Origin: Delphinus delphis
Lineage: Eukaryota; Chordata; Mammalia; Artiodactyla; Delphinidae
Direction: 5' to 3'
Assembly: GCF_949987515.2 (NCBI RefSeq)
Contig: NC_082695.1
Coordinates: 70,450,466-70,514,465 of the forward strand
DNA length: 64,000 nt
Part shown: one piece after another, positions 1 to 12,405 of the stretch
How positions within the stretch are numbered: the first letter of the stretch is position 1
How the letters are laid out: each line of letters starts with the position of its first letter
Notes under the pieces: generated by a model
What the model saw: the letters and a program-made list of their open reading frames with translations, nothing else
Told to the model about the DNA's origin: nothing
Database searches by the model: none
Program-made: the position numbers and the translations under genes

Positions 1-634
1 AGAAAGCTTTTTCCCCCTTACGAAATCTTTGCTAAGCGTAAAAATTCAAGAAGCAGAACCACTATAACTTCTGGGTCAAATGTCAGTTTGTGATATATAA
101 TATTGTAGTTTTCCCCAAATTTCATCAGCACTGAGTATTTCTAATATCGAATTCGGCCTTTTATTTTTAGTTAAGAAAGCGATGCTTACCATGAAAAAAG
201 AATCAAACAATACCGCAGTACGTCAAGGAAAAAGAAAAAGTATTTTGCATACATATGAAAACCAAGGAGGTCATTCAGGGCAAACCCAGTTCTTCCCTGT
301 ACACAGCTCAGAGCAGTGATGGGAGCAGCCCCTGGGCCACGTCACTCCCCTATCTCTTTCACCAGCTGGAGCTCTCTTTTACCAGTTGAAATACTGCGAG
401 GGTCCAGCCCACCGTCATGCAGTCTCCACTGTCCCCTGGGGAGATGGGGACCAAAGGGGTGCTTGGAACAGCAAGAGTAGCCACATCACAGAGGCTAAGG
501 GAACACTGGCTTGCCACCTCAGGCATCTCTTCTTGGAGCCTTGGACATCCAGGCACCATTTTAACGTCAGAACAGAAGAGGGAAGAAAGCAATCATTTCC
601 CCAAAGGAGGAAGTTATTATTAAAAAAAAAGCCC
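1..634. other. Intronic sequence, no gene seen
   Basis: AT-rich sequence with moderately GC-balanced stretches around 280-600. Overlapping short open frames on both strands at 359-649 lack any recognisable domain or splice context and are taken as chance. Confidence 0.6.
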
Positions 635-844
635 GGAGGACTTCCCTAGTGGTCCAGTGGCTAAGACTCCACACTCCCAATGCAGGGGGCCCGGACTCAA
701 TCCCTGGTCAGGGAACTAGATCCCACATACCGCAACTAAAGATCCCGCACGTGGCAACGAAGATCCCGCGTGTCACAACGACCCAGCGCAAACGAATGAA
801 TGAATGAATGAATGAATATTGAAAAAAAGAACAAGAAGAAAAAG
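635..844 (+). mobile_element. tRNA-derived SINE (Bov-tA/CHR-like)
   Basis: The head reads 'ggaggacttccctagtggtc', followed by A-box- and B-box-like tRNA motifs and short 'ccgcaactaaagatc' tail units, ending in an (AATG)n run at about 793-818. It is flanked by the 9-bp duplication aaaaagccc at 626-634 and 845-853. It is diverged from the CHR-2 copies elsewhere in the window. Confidence 0.85.
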
Positions 845-1739
845 AAAAAGCCCAGGCTCTAGAGAAATCAGGACTGGAGGGAGGTGGACCACCTAACTGT
901 CCTGCTCAAGTGCAAGCCTAGTTCAGACTTTCATGGAATCCTGCCTTTGTTGCTCCGAGGCTTTTCATCTGTAAGTTCATTCCACATTTTCTTTCTCTCA
1001 AGAACACGGCACGTGCGTAAGCTCTTGTTTGTGGCAAATGGACCTTCTAGGAATCACATGTATTGAAAATAAGAGTATTGACCTTCCCGCTCGGCCAGGC
1101 TCACAGTTTGGTTCTGACCAGAACAAGGGCCATCTCATCAGTCCTCTCTCTCCAGTTCCATTAGGGCTGCCTGACACCCTATCTTGCACACTTGCTTCTT
1201 AGTTATTGCAAAGCTTTTACATATTTAGGGATCTTTTCCATCAGAATATTCTGGAATGGCTAGAGGCTCAGACACATGAATGATATCTGCTCACATGTGC
1301 TTTTTATCCAAGTTCACAGCTCCTGGTCACTGAGGGTAAACAGTGTTATCAGTGATTATTATGGATTTAGTCAAGTATGTTTCATTCCTGTCATTCATGA
1401 GTACTTGTGTTGGCTCGTATTTACAACGTCGGGATTCCGTCACTTTGGTAACCTTCTGAGACGACGTTTTTCCAGTGTTACAGTGACATTTCAAAAACTC
1501 AGTATTTACAAGCAAACAACATCCTCTGGCTCCACGACAGCGCGATTCGTGGTAGCGGAACAAAGGGACACTGGTCTAGAAATTTCTTCAGGATGTATTT
1601 CCAACCACTTCTGGCTATCACTTCATAGTCTAGGGTGGCCCCGTGGCCTTTGGAAGAAAGAGGCTACAAAGACATCAAGTAAAATTTCAGTGTTACCTGA
1701 GACTGGAATTCTAACTTTTGTGTGGGTCCACGTGAATGA
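845..1739. other. Intronic sequence, no gene seen
   Basis: Mostly unique-looking sequence. A 185-codon open frame begins at 1276 and runs to 1833 on the plus strand, antisense to TCF4. It has no recognisable domain and enters a MIR-like segment at its end, so it is taken as chance. Confidence 0.55.
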
Positions 1740-1870
1740 AGTCTGCTGTGTGATGCTGAGAAGTCTCTTAACATCTCTGGGCCTTAGTTTCCCATTTGCT
1801 ACTAAGCAGCATTGGGCACCAGGTGACACTTAGGTCCTTTCTTACTGTAACAATCCATCCTGAAGATTTC
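1740..1870 (+). mobile_element. MIR SINE fragment
   Basis: Contains the MIR core-like string 'cttaacatctctgggcctta' followed by 'gtttcccattt', the usual 'acctctctgagcctcagtttcc' section in diverged form. Edges are approximate. Confidence 0.5.
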
Positions 1871-2499
1871 AAAATTATACACAGACATAAAACTCATTAT
1901 CATCATTTTTCTTCCATGTCCTACCTCAAGGTTATGAGGAAAAGAATCCTGTGCAGGAAACAGGGAGAAGCAAACCATTATCTACTCAACTCATCCACTT
2001 CTTCCCTTTTCCTACCCACCCTCTGCCAAGCAAGATGGACCAGGGACAGTGAAGGAGGATGAAACCTGAGTGACAGAAACACAGTTGGTATTACATTCAC
2101 CCCTGAGCTTCAAAGCCTTTCCATTATCAGGTGGACCACGGTCCTTTCAGCAGTGGAGTAGAGAGGTACTACCACCGACAGGTAACAGACAACGCAGGAA
2201 ATACGCACCACACTGTATGCGATTTGTAGTTCCTTATGGGAGACATTCAAAATATTCTTTCTTGGCCCTCGAAGGACAATGCTCTTGATATATAGATTGT
2301 GGAGGTCATCATATCCTCTTTAGAAACGCAGTCTTTCCTACTGACAGAAAGAGGTCTCAGTGCAGGAAGCCGGATGATACCTAAGTTAACAGTGAGAAGA
2401 GAGCTAGAACCATCTATGAGAAGACCCTGTGGGCTACTGGCGATCACAAAAAGCTTCACCAACTTTATCCAGGGATAAAGAAGCAATAGAGAAAATGAC

Positions 2500-2640
2500 A
2501 AATCTGGAGCCAAAGGACTTTGTCCCCTAGTCCCACCTCTGCCACCTACTATTAATAGCGACAAAATCGCTCTGAGTCTCTGTTTCATTATCAATAAAAT
2601 GGGGATTAAAAAGAGTTCCTACCCCACTGGGGTCACAAGT
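2500..2640 (+). mobile_element. MIR SINE fragment
   Basis: 'cccacctctgccacctac', then 'gagtctctgtttcattatc' and 'aataaaatggggattaaaaa', follow the order of the MIR consensus (small-noun-like tRNA part, core, then 'taaaatggggat'). Edges are approximate. Confidence 0.65.
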
Positions 2641-2714
2641 TATATAACTTGTTACTGTTGTTGGTTCATTTATTCGCTTACTCATCCATCCACTGACTCT
2701 CAAGCAAACAGAGT

Positions 2715-3340
2715 GTCCCCTACGAGGCATTCGGGAGAGAGTACAGGCCTAGTCCTGGGCCCTCTCTGCCCGTAGACAGCGTGACAACGCTTGGGAGAGC
2801 ACAGTGCATCAGAGGCTACCCGAGCACGGAGGAGGGCCCCCTCCTTCTGGCCTGGATAGAACAATGCGTGAGCTGGATCCTGGACACAGAGTGTGAGTTA
2901 TCTGGTAAAGGAATATAAGGAGAGGAGAATGAGAGGCAGGATGAAGATATCCCAGGCCAATGGAAGGGCCCTTGTAAAGACAGACAGGACCGTGCAAGAG
3001 CCCTCAAGGGCAGCGCGGGCAGCTCAGTACGGCTGGAACACGAGATGTGAGTGGTGAGTGTGAAGGCCAAGGCTGAAGGCCGAGGCAGGGGCCAGGCTCT
3101 CTAAATCCCGTTCAAGACGCTAAGGCTGGGTCCCCAAAGCCATGGAGGGATGCTAAGCAAGGGCATAACAGCACTGGGGATTTTTGGAGACAATCACTCC
3201 AGCAGCCTTGTGAGAGTGGGAAGGTGGAGGTGGAGGGAAGTGGAGGGGTGGGGACAGCAACAGTGGTGACGGGGATGCGGGGGACGGAGTGGGTCTATTG
3301 CTATAGGAAGCAGAATGGACCAAATCTGAAAACTGTGGGC
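2715..3340 (-). mobile_element. L2 LINE 3' region remnant
   Basis: On the plus strand the order 'ggcctagtcctgggccctc', 'cagggccaggctc', 'agcaagggcataacagcac', 'agacaatcactccagcagcc' is the reverse complement of the L2 3' region ('...ctgctggagtgat...', 'ctcaaggagcttacagtc' side). It is strongly diverged. The end at about 3340 is uncertain because of G-rich low-complexity sequence at 3190-3360. Confidence 0.5.
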
Positions 3341-6300
3341 TTATGGGGTGGGGGAGACAGGATAATCTAGGACGGTGGCTGGGGGACAGTCACCAAGCCA
3401 ACAGACACAGATGGAAAGACTAATCCTGAGAGGAAGTTCAATCAATAAAATTCAAGGTCAAAAGCACAATACCTGAGGTGAATTATCTCATCGGTAACTG
3501 CCAGATTTTACTCTAGCCCCTTGAAAAATATACCCGAATAGATGTGAGAACGTCAATGTGAAAAGTTATGTGTTAGCGCCTCAGGTTAGGTGACTACGCT
3601 ATTATTAGCTCAAGCCCTCTCCCAAGACAGTGATATCATGACCTTGGGGGTGGGGGTGGGGTGCTATTTCACGATAAATATTTATTAAACACCCAGCTGA
3701 AGGTGTGGTGGAATGCAGTATTGTTGAATGTTCTGATATGTTCCACTTGCTCACTAAGGTTCTACAGAGCTGACCTAGGATGTCTGCATTCTATTTCTAG
3801 AACAATACGTGTAAGTATCTAGAGCCCTGATCAAATGATCTGCGCCAGGTAACTAAGAGGACAGAGCGGACGGACTCCACAGGAGCCTCCAATCTTGGTT
3901 CTGTGAGTAGATCTGCAGGCACACTATGAAATTTGAGGGGGTAGTAGAGTTAGCTAGGGTATGGTGAAATGAAAATCTGCTTTGTAATGAAGTAGGAAAC
4001 GGAGACAGTCTGGAGTCCACGAATGATAGGGTGGATGTGTTTTCTGCCATAGGGAATAGAGCAGAAGTTCTCCTAGAAATAAAGCAAAGGATAATCCCTT
4101 TCCCGACACACGAAACACCAAACTTAAATATTCTTTCCATTGAGAAAATGGCACCCACAATTTGCACTCTGAAAACATATCTTACTTGGTAGCTAAGTGG
4201 GAGTAGGAATGAGAGAAAGTGGTCCATATTAGTGACTCCCTGGCTGAGACAGTTAAATGGCAGAGATGCAGGAAGACTCCTTGAGGGACAACGTCAGTAG
4301 CAGCAGCTGTTGACACTCTTCTTTGTCACATGTCACTGTCCACAGCAAATCTTTTACCACCTCTGGTGTTATGTCGTACCAGTCACTCTACACATGACAG
4401 TTCCGAACTGCAGAGCTCAGAGTGACAAACAGACTTCACAGTTCAAAAGTACTGGTAATAGATCTTTCCACAGGAGTGAATCACATCCAAGGAAGAAAAA
4501 GTTGAGTTGATGGGGACTTCAAAGGAGTGGTATAGCCTGAGTCAAGTTGTATTCTCCAACTTGTGCATGAGTTGTGTGTGAAAAGTTTGTTTACAATTTA
4601 TAATGCATTTTTCTACTAAAAAAACTTATAAAGTTGAAATACTTCTAAGATCTTGAGTTCTGATTCTCTTGGGGTTTTAGAACTTAATTGTAAGCAATGA
4701 CCCTAAGACTCTAGGATTCAGGCTTGTGCCCACACTAGGCTTTGAATCCTGTGAAACGTAAGAGGTGCAGAAAATATCCTAGTTGATCACAGACTGAACA
4801 AAATCTCGTAGGTCCAGGCAGCCCCCAATGGAACCAAATAACCATTGGTTTTAAGCAATATTCTTATCAAAAAAAGAAAATTCATCATTGAAACATGCAA
4901 CTATTTTTAATCTGGACTGGTGATCAATAACACTACCTGATTTTCTCTCTTCTCTACGGTAACTATCACTAACATTTTTCTCTCACTTCATCCTGTGAAA
5001 CCATCTACCTTTCAACTGTCATGAGAGGATATTTTCTGAGTCTAAACTCGCTTTGGGTCAGGGACCCAGCTCTCATTCCCTTTCACATACAGTCCTTTTG
5101 AAGAGCACAAAACATGCTTTCTATGATACCATGTAATGAGTAACCTTCATATTCTCCCAAAAGGGTACATAGTTTTCTTCCTATCATAGAGTCGGCATGT
5201 TGTCTTTAGATTTTTCCATGACTATATGAAGCAAATTTATAAACGTTTCTTCTTAGATATTCACTGTAAGAGTAGCATGATTAACCCATGATGAATAACT
5301 ATTCATACTCACTACTATATAACCATGTAATATATATTGACACCCTACATACCTTAAGTGGGAATAAGGTTATGCTTAGTTTATTTCAGTGAATATTTTA
5401 CTATTATTTCTGTTTGGATAAAAATTATTTTATAGGCATCATTACTGACCCAATCTTCAACAAAATATACATGTTAAGGTAAGGGATTTAATCCAATAGG
5501 AATCTACGTATATATGACTTGTATGACCTACTAACTCATTCCCTCTTCATATTATTTCCTATTCTGCTATTAGGATGATCAAACGGATCTCAGAGAGGCT
5601 TGTAAAAATCTCTATGAAAGCACAAAATGAGTTAAGGTTTTGATCGCGATTCTGTAACCTTTATTTTTATTTAATAGTCACTTCAGAATTAGAGGTACAT
5701 TTTAGGATCCTTTCCCTTTGACTTTATTTATACCGTGTTGATGGTAGTCAGACTCAATGTTTCCTTCCTGTAGCTTGTGTGGTACTTTTTTTTTTATATG
5801 TAAAGATGAAGGGAGAAGGAAAACAAAAGTAAGAAAAAAATGAAAGAAACTTACCATCAGAGTATGAGAAGAGCTAGCTACTTAGCTAAATAAAAATAAC
5901 ATATTTAGTGATTTGTAATATAAGAATAAAATGAACTCGCTGGGTCTCAGGAGGTCTGCAATATGCAAAAGGTATCTTGCCAATTTAATTGAGGTAGGAG
6001 TTATTTAATTTTTTACAGGTATAGTTTTCAATAAAACTACATATGCCTATAATACTGCAATGGCAGATGTGTCTCGATTATTAGAGGTGGGCTCAAGGGA
6101 ATATATACAATGGATCTTGAAATCTGTAAGCAGCTGTTTGGGGGGGGGGGCGGTGAAATGATGGGGGAGGGCACTGTACCACACACATGTTCCTTAAGTG
6201 CAGCGATGTTTTGTTATTTTACTGCAGGTGTATTACAGAGATGAAATTTAATAACTTACTGTATACAATACCAATAAAACTGAAAAGATTCAGTGCCCTG

Positions 6301-8149
6301 CTGTTCATTACTGTGGTACAAATGAGCCCGGATTATTCTGTGTGCATGCACGGGCAAACCCCGACACAGAGACCCCTACGTCTAGAGCTCTGGAGGATGG
6401 CCACTGCTTGAAAAACCTCAGGGATGTTCTTCCTTAATGGCTTTCTTATCACTGAACTCTCATCCCAAATTCACGTAAACGTGACTTTGAGGTGGGTTAA
6501 AAATAAGATATATTTGGTATTTTTTTTTAATGTCATAGAAAGCCTTCTTCACCAGAAGAGGTCTTTCGAAGGGACGGGTTAATGGAATGAAGGGATATAT
6601 AGATTTCCTTAAGTACCATAAGAATGTTAATATATTGTGATAATATTTTCTATTCAACAGAATCTAGGGAAGGGCTAGTCTAAAGATGCTATCCCATCAA
6701 AATTTGACCTCTCCCTTTATTAAGTACAAGAAATGTCTGATAAAGACAAGCGCCATACGGTGAAAAAACGTGTGTGCATCAGAAATGCTAAAGCAAATGC
6801 AACTACGTGTTAGTGCCGGTTTTCTTCTCCCAAGAACTTACTGCTGTCAGATAATAAATAACACAATGAACATAAAAGGTACTTGCTTTAGGAAGCTCGG
6901 TTTAGTTTATCTGTGAGTGAAAGCATCTGTAAAGAAATCCACATAAACATTGAGAACACACACGCACAATTTTTCAAAGGATGGGGTTCTTCAATTCTAA
7001 GCAGGTTACCACTATCAGGCACAGCAGCAGACTCAATATCTGTCCCTTTCTTAAATATTTACTTCTAAAAAGATTATGGGGTTTTGTCGGTAACTTGCAG
7101 TGTTCCCACTATTTTAACTTGGGGTTTCAGTTTTAAGAGTTTCAGGAGACATTTCCTAATGATGGAACCATTTCAAGTATGATCACACACAGAGGAATAA
7201 ATGTTTCTGCCATTTCATATTGAAAAGTGAAATTCAGCATTCTTCTGATGCTGAATGGTGAGTCTACTGTCTTTTTTATGGAAAGAAGCTATAGGGCTAT
7301 AGTGACTTCTACAGGATGGGTAGATATATTTCAGCATTAAACTTTACCAAGTACACCTCAATTGCTCAAAAACAATTAAGTCAATTGTTTGTTTAGTCAT
7401 TAACTGATTTTCCCTTTTCTCTTTACATGTCAAAAGTATAAAGATGAACTGTAGTCCTAATTGCTAGTGGTTATTAAAAACCCCTCAATACTTTTCATAA
7501 GAAAAGAGAAGTTAATCCGAATATTCTGGTGAAATTTCATTTAGGATATGAGGACACCATGTTTTTGGTGTCTCATGAATCATCTCAAAGCAATGTCAAA
7601 GGTTTTTTATGTGTTACCTGTCCTGAACTGTTTAGAAAACTTGCCTATACTCCTAACACATATTTGTCATTTTATATATGACAAAGTGAGTTAAATGTCA
7701 TAAACAAAAAAAATTATTGGGTCACATTTAAAAGCCTGCTAAAAGTATTGATTTAGAACTTTCTATGTAGTTCTTGTATTTGGGGAACAATAATTTGATC
7801 TACGAGGAATCCAAATTTGTGTAATTGCAAACCATATTCTGCCTGCATTGCACAGAAAGGAAGGCCCAAATATAATCCATACATTTTTAAGAAAGTGCTC
7901 GTGCTGTTGCTAAAATGTGAATTGGCATATTCTACCCCAGCCTTGTCACAGGAAATCTTCATTGGTTTTAATGAAATTGCACATGCTAATTCTGAAGATG
8001 TTACAGAATAGATTATTCATACAGGCACATGTGGTGTATTTAAAAAAAAAAACAGAAAAAACAGGCTGGGCTGTAAGGAACCGTGTGGCCTGCCCTCTTC
8101 TCTGCCTTTCCAACCGTGTTCAGGGTTGACCCTGAGAAGCTACTCCATT
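3341..8149. other. Intronic sequence, 4.8 kb, no gene seen
   Basis: AT-rich, mostly unique-looking sequence without a clear recent repeat. It includes a G-rich run at 3645-3661, an 11-base G run at 6140-6150 and several A/T runs. The short frames at 3853-4227, 6187-6411 and 7753-7962 show no domain. Old repeats too diverged to see by eye may be present. Confidence 0.5.
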
Positions 8150-8305
8150 CTAAGCAATGTGTTAGACCCAGATTCTCCAGTGGGCCTGGAATCTACCAAA
8201 AGTGGTTTTCCAGATGGGCTCTCATACAGATCTACCTGAGTTTAGAAACCTCACCATGAGCTCAGGGCTCAGGGAACCCAAGTTGGAAAAGCACTGGCTT
8301 TAAAA
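8150..8305 (+). mobile_element. Possible MER5-type hAT DNA transposon fragment
   Basis: The end 'aagttggaaaagcactggct' resembles the MER5 terminal 'gtttgagaaccactg' motif, and the preceding 150 bases have the usual length and composition. Divergence makes this tentative. Confidence 0.3.
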
Positions 8306-8630
8306 CCAGGCATTTTAAAGTCCAAAGCCTGGCTCTGAAACTTAGCTAGGGTGAGACCTTGCGTCTGCTTAATTTTTTTTTTTTTTTGCGGTACGCGGGC
8401 CTCTCACTGTTGTGGCCTCTCCCGTTGCGGAGCACAGGCTCCGGACGCGCAGGCTCAGCGGCCATGGCTCACGGGCCCAGCCGCTCCGCGGCATGTGGGA
8501 TCTTCCCGGACCGGGGCACGAACCCGTGTCCCCTGCATCGGCAGGCGGACTCTCAACCACTGCGACACCAGGGAAGCCCCCATTTTCTTAATTCTTAAAT
8601 GAAGATAATAATAATCACCCCAGGGGTTTT
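8300..8630 (+). mobile_element. MIR SINE split by a later SINE insertion
   Basis: The left half at about 8300-8371 has 'ctggctctgaaacttagct' and 'gtgagaccttg'. The right half at 8581-8630 has 'cttaaatgaagataataata' and 'atcaccccagg'. These are consecutive MIR sections (ctctgccacttac..., gaccttgggcaag, then taaaatggggataata), separated exactly by the CHR-2-like SINE at 8372-8580. Confidence 0.65.
8372..8580 (-). mobile_element. CHR-2-like SINE
   Basis: Reverse-oriented: poly-T at 8373-8387, 'gcggtacgcgggcctctcac', and at the far end 'ccaccagggaagcc'-like 'acaccagggaagcccc'. The tRNA-derived head is at the right. This places it sense to TCF4. Flanks share only 7 bases (cttaatt at 8368 and 8587), so the duplication is unclear. 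It interrupts a MIR. Confidence 0.93.
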
Positions 8631-9391
8631 TACTGGCACCTAGTATTAGTCCCCCCAGCTTCCTCTACATTGAGCCCAGACTAAGGTTTAGAAATTCACT
8701 CATCAGCCATGTCTGGGTTGTGAGTGGACGTATGGCTCCACTATCTCAGCGATCCTTGATAGAGTTACTTCATCGGGCATCACAGCAACCCACCTGACTC
8801 AGTCGGTCAGCCACCGATGGTCAACCTTGCGAGATCTTTAAGAACAATTACTAAAATATAGAGGAGCAATCTGAGAATTTGAGAAAAACTTTGGTGCTTA
8901 TAAAAAGATTGATCTAATAGGTGGGGGTACAGAGATTGTCACAAGGTTCCAAATTTCAGCAAAAGAATACTAGAGTTTGTGTACAAGGAAACATAGCCTA
9001 TAACCACATCTTTCCTCCTGCAATTAAAGCATTTCTGACCATTAGCCTGAGCCATAAGCTATACCTTAAGAAATCTGAAGGATGCTTTAATACTTCCAGT
9101 CTCCTCCAGGTAAGGAACCATGTTTAATACAAGGATTATTAACATTTTACTTGTATATGTATGAACACTGAAATTGACAGCACTGAAATGAACAATCCAA
9201 TAAAGCTCCTTAAAGAAGAATGTCAGCTATAAACGTAGAAGGAATGATGGAGTTTTAAAAAAATCACTAGTTCAAAACCCTCTGGGTTCAGGCAAGTGTC
9301 ATCAATGCATGCTAAAACCATCCGGTCAAAAATGGTTGGGGAACAGGGATCTATGCCCAGTGCTAAAGTATAAACACAAAGATTGTTTGCT
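8631..9391. other. Intronic sequence, no gene seen
   Basis: Unique-looking sequence with a few CpGs around 8700-8850 ('cagtcggtcagccaccgat'). No gene or clear repeat was identified. Confidence 0.5.
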
Positions 9392-9652
9392 CACTTCGTC
9401 CCAGCTTACCTTATAAATACTACCAAATGTAAAATAGATAGCTAGTGGGAAGCAGCCGCATAGCACAGGGAGATCAGCTCGGTGCTTTGTGACCACCTAG
9501 AGGGGTGGGATAGGGAGGGCGGGAGGGAGACGTAAGAGGGAGGAGATGTGGGGATATATGTATATGTATAGCTGATTCACTTTGTTATAAAGCAGAAACT
9601 AACACACCATTGTAAAGCAATTATACTCCAATAAAGATATTAAAAAAGAAAA
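9392..9652 (+). mobile_element. 5'-truncated L1 LINE, 3' UTR only
   Basis: Contains the cetartiodactyl L1 3' UTR: 'gctagtgggaagcagccgc', 'ggatatatgtatatgtat', 'cagaaactaacacaccattg' and the polyadenylation signal AATAAA at 9630 before an A-rich tail. It is flanked by a perfect 14-bp target-site duplication, aaagattgtttgct, at 9378-9391 and 9653-9666. It carries no coding part. Orientation is antisense to TCF4. Confidence 0.95.
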
Positions 9653-10084
9653 AAAGATTGTTTGCTAATTACAAAGGGGAAAAGGTTTCTTTACAATGGA
9701 CCGACCTGGGGGTCTCCACTTCTACCAAGTGGTTCAAGTCAGTGTTACCAGTAGCAACACATCTTGACATTATACGCCTCCAGATGAAACGCAGTATGAA
9801 GCACATAGCATTAACTATGAGATACTCAGGCCGAAATGTTTAACTTCCGTCTGAATCAGCTTTTCAAGCCGAATTTTCAATTTGTAGGCAAGACAAGTGA
9901 TAGATTAACAAATTAAACAGCACCACAAATAAATAATCCAACAGTTCAAGTAGGGGACATATTTTTCAAGACAACTGGCCTGCTCTCTTTAAGGTAAATA
10001 TCACTTTTTTTAAAGTTACAGGAACTGTTCTAGTTTAAAAGAAATTCTAAAGAGACACAGAAGCAAGATACAATGCATAAATGC

Positions 10085-10470
10085 AATGCCTGGGGGGAAA
10101 AGGAGCGATGAAAGACATCTTCATGGGGACAAATGAAGAAATTTTCATCTGGATTGGGTATTAGGTTAGGAAACTACTGTTAATTTCTTTAGGGGTGATA
10201 ACTGTATTTTAGTTAAATAGGCGAGTGTTCTTAATTTTCAGACACATGATGAAAAATCTAGGGGCGAAATCTTATCTGATCTGCCGCTTAAAAACGGGGC
10301 ACTGAAAAATATATATACTTACACATACACACACCCAAGGCAAACGTAACAACTATTAACAACTGTTTAAGTGGTACTCCATTGTATTATGTTTTTCAAC
10401 TCTTCTGAGTTTTTGAAATTTTATACTATATAAGATTAAAGAAAATTCTGTAAATTAAATAAATGGTGCT
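10085..10470 (+). mobile_element. Older L1 (L1M-type) 3' end remnant
   Basis: The string order 'ggattgggtattaggttagg', 'ttaatttctttaggggtgat', 'aactgtattttagttaaata' and, at the end, 'ctgagtttttgaaattttat' follows the 3' UTR of mammalian-wide L1M elements ('gttaattttttaggtgtgataatggtattg ... tgtttgaaattttcc'). No coding part and no duplication are visible. Confidence 0.55.
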
Positions 10471-11184
10471 TGATTCTCCCCCTTAACGTCCAGAAAGCTG
10501 CTGGTGGGGATTGAAGGGAGGGTATATAAGACCTTCCCTTTGTTTTTCCCCCTTATACCTAACACTTCACTTGAGGGCCAAAAAATATTTGTTCATCAAC
10601 ACAGTGAAAAAATGGCTCCATTCTCCCCTTTGGTGTGTGTTGGGTGGCTGTCGGGAGAGGGGCATACCCATAGCAATGCCCCCACAACAAAGGAGCTGCT
10701 GACCGAAAAACAGTGCTTGGGGGCAGAGTCCCGATGGCATCACCCTGCAGATTTGGTCCCTGTGATTTCTGACACCATCGTGATTTAAAATATTCTGTCC
10801 CACCATCCACGCCAGCAAATTCAAAAACCACAGGCCTGGAGTCTGACCTTTGGTTCCAATAACGCACCCACTAGAAGGAAACCAAGAACATCTCCAATTC
10901 CCTCCTTTGGGAACCTTCAGACCTAGAACAGTGAGGCCACCAGGCTAGGACTCAACGCCAAGAAAGTCAGTGACGAGTGACCCTCCAGGATCTGATCTCT
11001 ATGTCATTCCAGGGTCTGCACTGCACTTTCGAAGGAAGGGCTTCCAAAGGACTTTCTTTAAGAGGGTATGATTTCTGGTTTTCGGAGACAGAAAAAGCGC
11101 TGCTCACTGTATGGTTCTCACACACTGCTATTCAGCCTTCACTCTCTCAGAATGATTCCTAAAAGTGATGCTGGGGAAATAAGC
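10471..11184. other. Intronic sequence, no gene seen
   Basis: Moderately GC sequence. Opposing open frames at 10504-10867 (up to 102 codons) overlap each other on the two strands. None has a start context, domain or splice pair that I recognise. Confidence 0.5.
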
Positions 11185-11400
11185 CTCAGGTCGTCACAAT
11201 CCTCACCCTGCCAGGTACAGAATTCATATAGGGCAAGATAGAGCCGACCTGGCCCCTGCCCTCCAGGAGTTTACAGACTCTGGGTGGAGACCAGCATCCA
11301 ACAAACATCAATAGTGGCACATTCAAAAAGCACCATGAAGGCAAAGCAGAGCGCTAAGGCAGATACATGGATGGAAGAGGTTCCGAGGAAGGTTACGTAG
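11185..11400 (-). mobile_element. L2 LINE fragment
   Basis: 'cctggcccctgccctccagg' and 'agtttacagactctgggtgg' followed by 'agaccagcatccaacaaaca' are the reverse complement of the L2 3' section around 'agactgtaagctccttgagg'. Edges are approximate. Confidence 0.5.
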
Positions 11401-12194
11401 GACCAGGTACGAATGACGGCACACTATAAACAAACATTTAACCATAACGCCAAGTTAAAAACCAAGACGTATTCTGCTTCCACAAGACCTAAATAGCTAT
11501 TTTCATAAGAAGAGACAAAGGATTTCACAGCTTTTCTGCGTATATCCTTTCTATTTTGATTTCAGATAAGAAACACTGGAAGGGTCCAAAAGTTTTAGAA
11601 TTAAGGAATTTGTAGTTCTTTTTGTATCAAAAATAAAAAGAACTAAAAGAAGAAAATCCATTCTTAAATGTGTAATTCATTTCAGAACCAACTACAGAGG
11701 TTTAATTTCAATGAATCCAAAACAACTTGGTTTGTGAGTGCACTGAATCACATACAGAGAAGACCTTTACGTGTCCTCTGCAGCTGCAAAGTTTCTGCAG
11801 TTTAACAAAGGTATCTGAGATTAGGCCTAATTCTTAAATCCCGTCAGTTTTAAGATCTAAACATCAAATAACTTTATCAGCATAGTCCTATTTGATTACT
11901 TGCTGAGAAAGAAAAAGAATGTGGATAAGGTTAGAGCCTTGGACTTCACTAGAGAAAACAAGATACGGGCTGGGATATTCAGTTGTGGGGTTTTGTATAA
12001 AGATTTCGAGGCATCTTACTGATTTTCAGAATATCACTAATTTTCACTGCCTTTTAAATGAAGTACATATACAATATATTCCTATGTCTTGAATAATCAA
12101 AGTAAGGCAAGAAATCTAAAAGCTTTTTCAAGGTCAGTGGCAACACTAGATTTTGAACACAAGTCTTTAAATAGAGCAGATTCCTATAGAACAT
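11401..12194. other. Intronic sequence, no gene seen
   Basis: AT-rich unique-looking sequence with purine-rich runs at 11620-11660. Nothing gene-like was found. Confidence 0.5.
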
Positions 12195-12316
12195 TCTAGG
12201 AAATCATCAAACCTAGCTGCACATTAGAATCACTTGGGGAGTTGTCAGAAATGCAAAGGCCCAACTCATAAGATGCGATTTTAATTGGTCTCAGATAGGG
12301 CCCAGCTCTCCACATA

Positions 12317-12365
<49 letters not shown>

Positions 12366-12405
12366 AAACCTTGCCCAGGAGATACTAATAAAGAAACCAT
12401 TGCTT
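12195..12405 (+). mobile_element. MER5A-like DNA transposon fragment carrying a (CA)n tract
   Basis: 'gcacattagaatcacttggg', 'gagttgtcagaaatgcaaag' and 'gcccaggagatactaata' with 'aaccattgctttag' at the end follow the MER5A layout. The middle is expanded by the dinucleotide tract at 12318-12362. Confidence 0.6.
12318..12362. repeat. (CA)n microsatellite, about 21 units
   Basis: Uninterrupted CA alternation over about 43 bases, ending at a single G. It lies inside the MER5-like element. Confidence 0.97.

Noticed and set aside
1276..1833. 185-codon plus-strand open frame, the longest in the window
   Set aside because: No recognisable domain, no polyadenylation or splice context, antisense to TCF4, and its end lies in a MIR-like segment. 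Expected by chance over 64 kb in six frames.
12318..12362. CRISPR-like or satellite array
   Set aside because: Regular repeats here are dinucleotide microsatellites and SINE tail units, not spaced direct repeats; the genome is mammalian.
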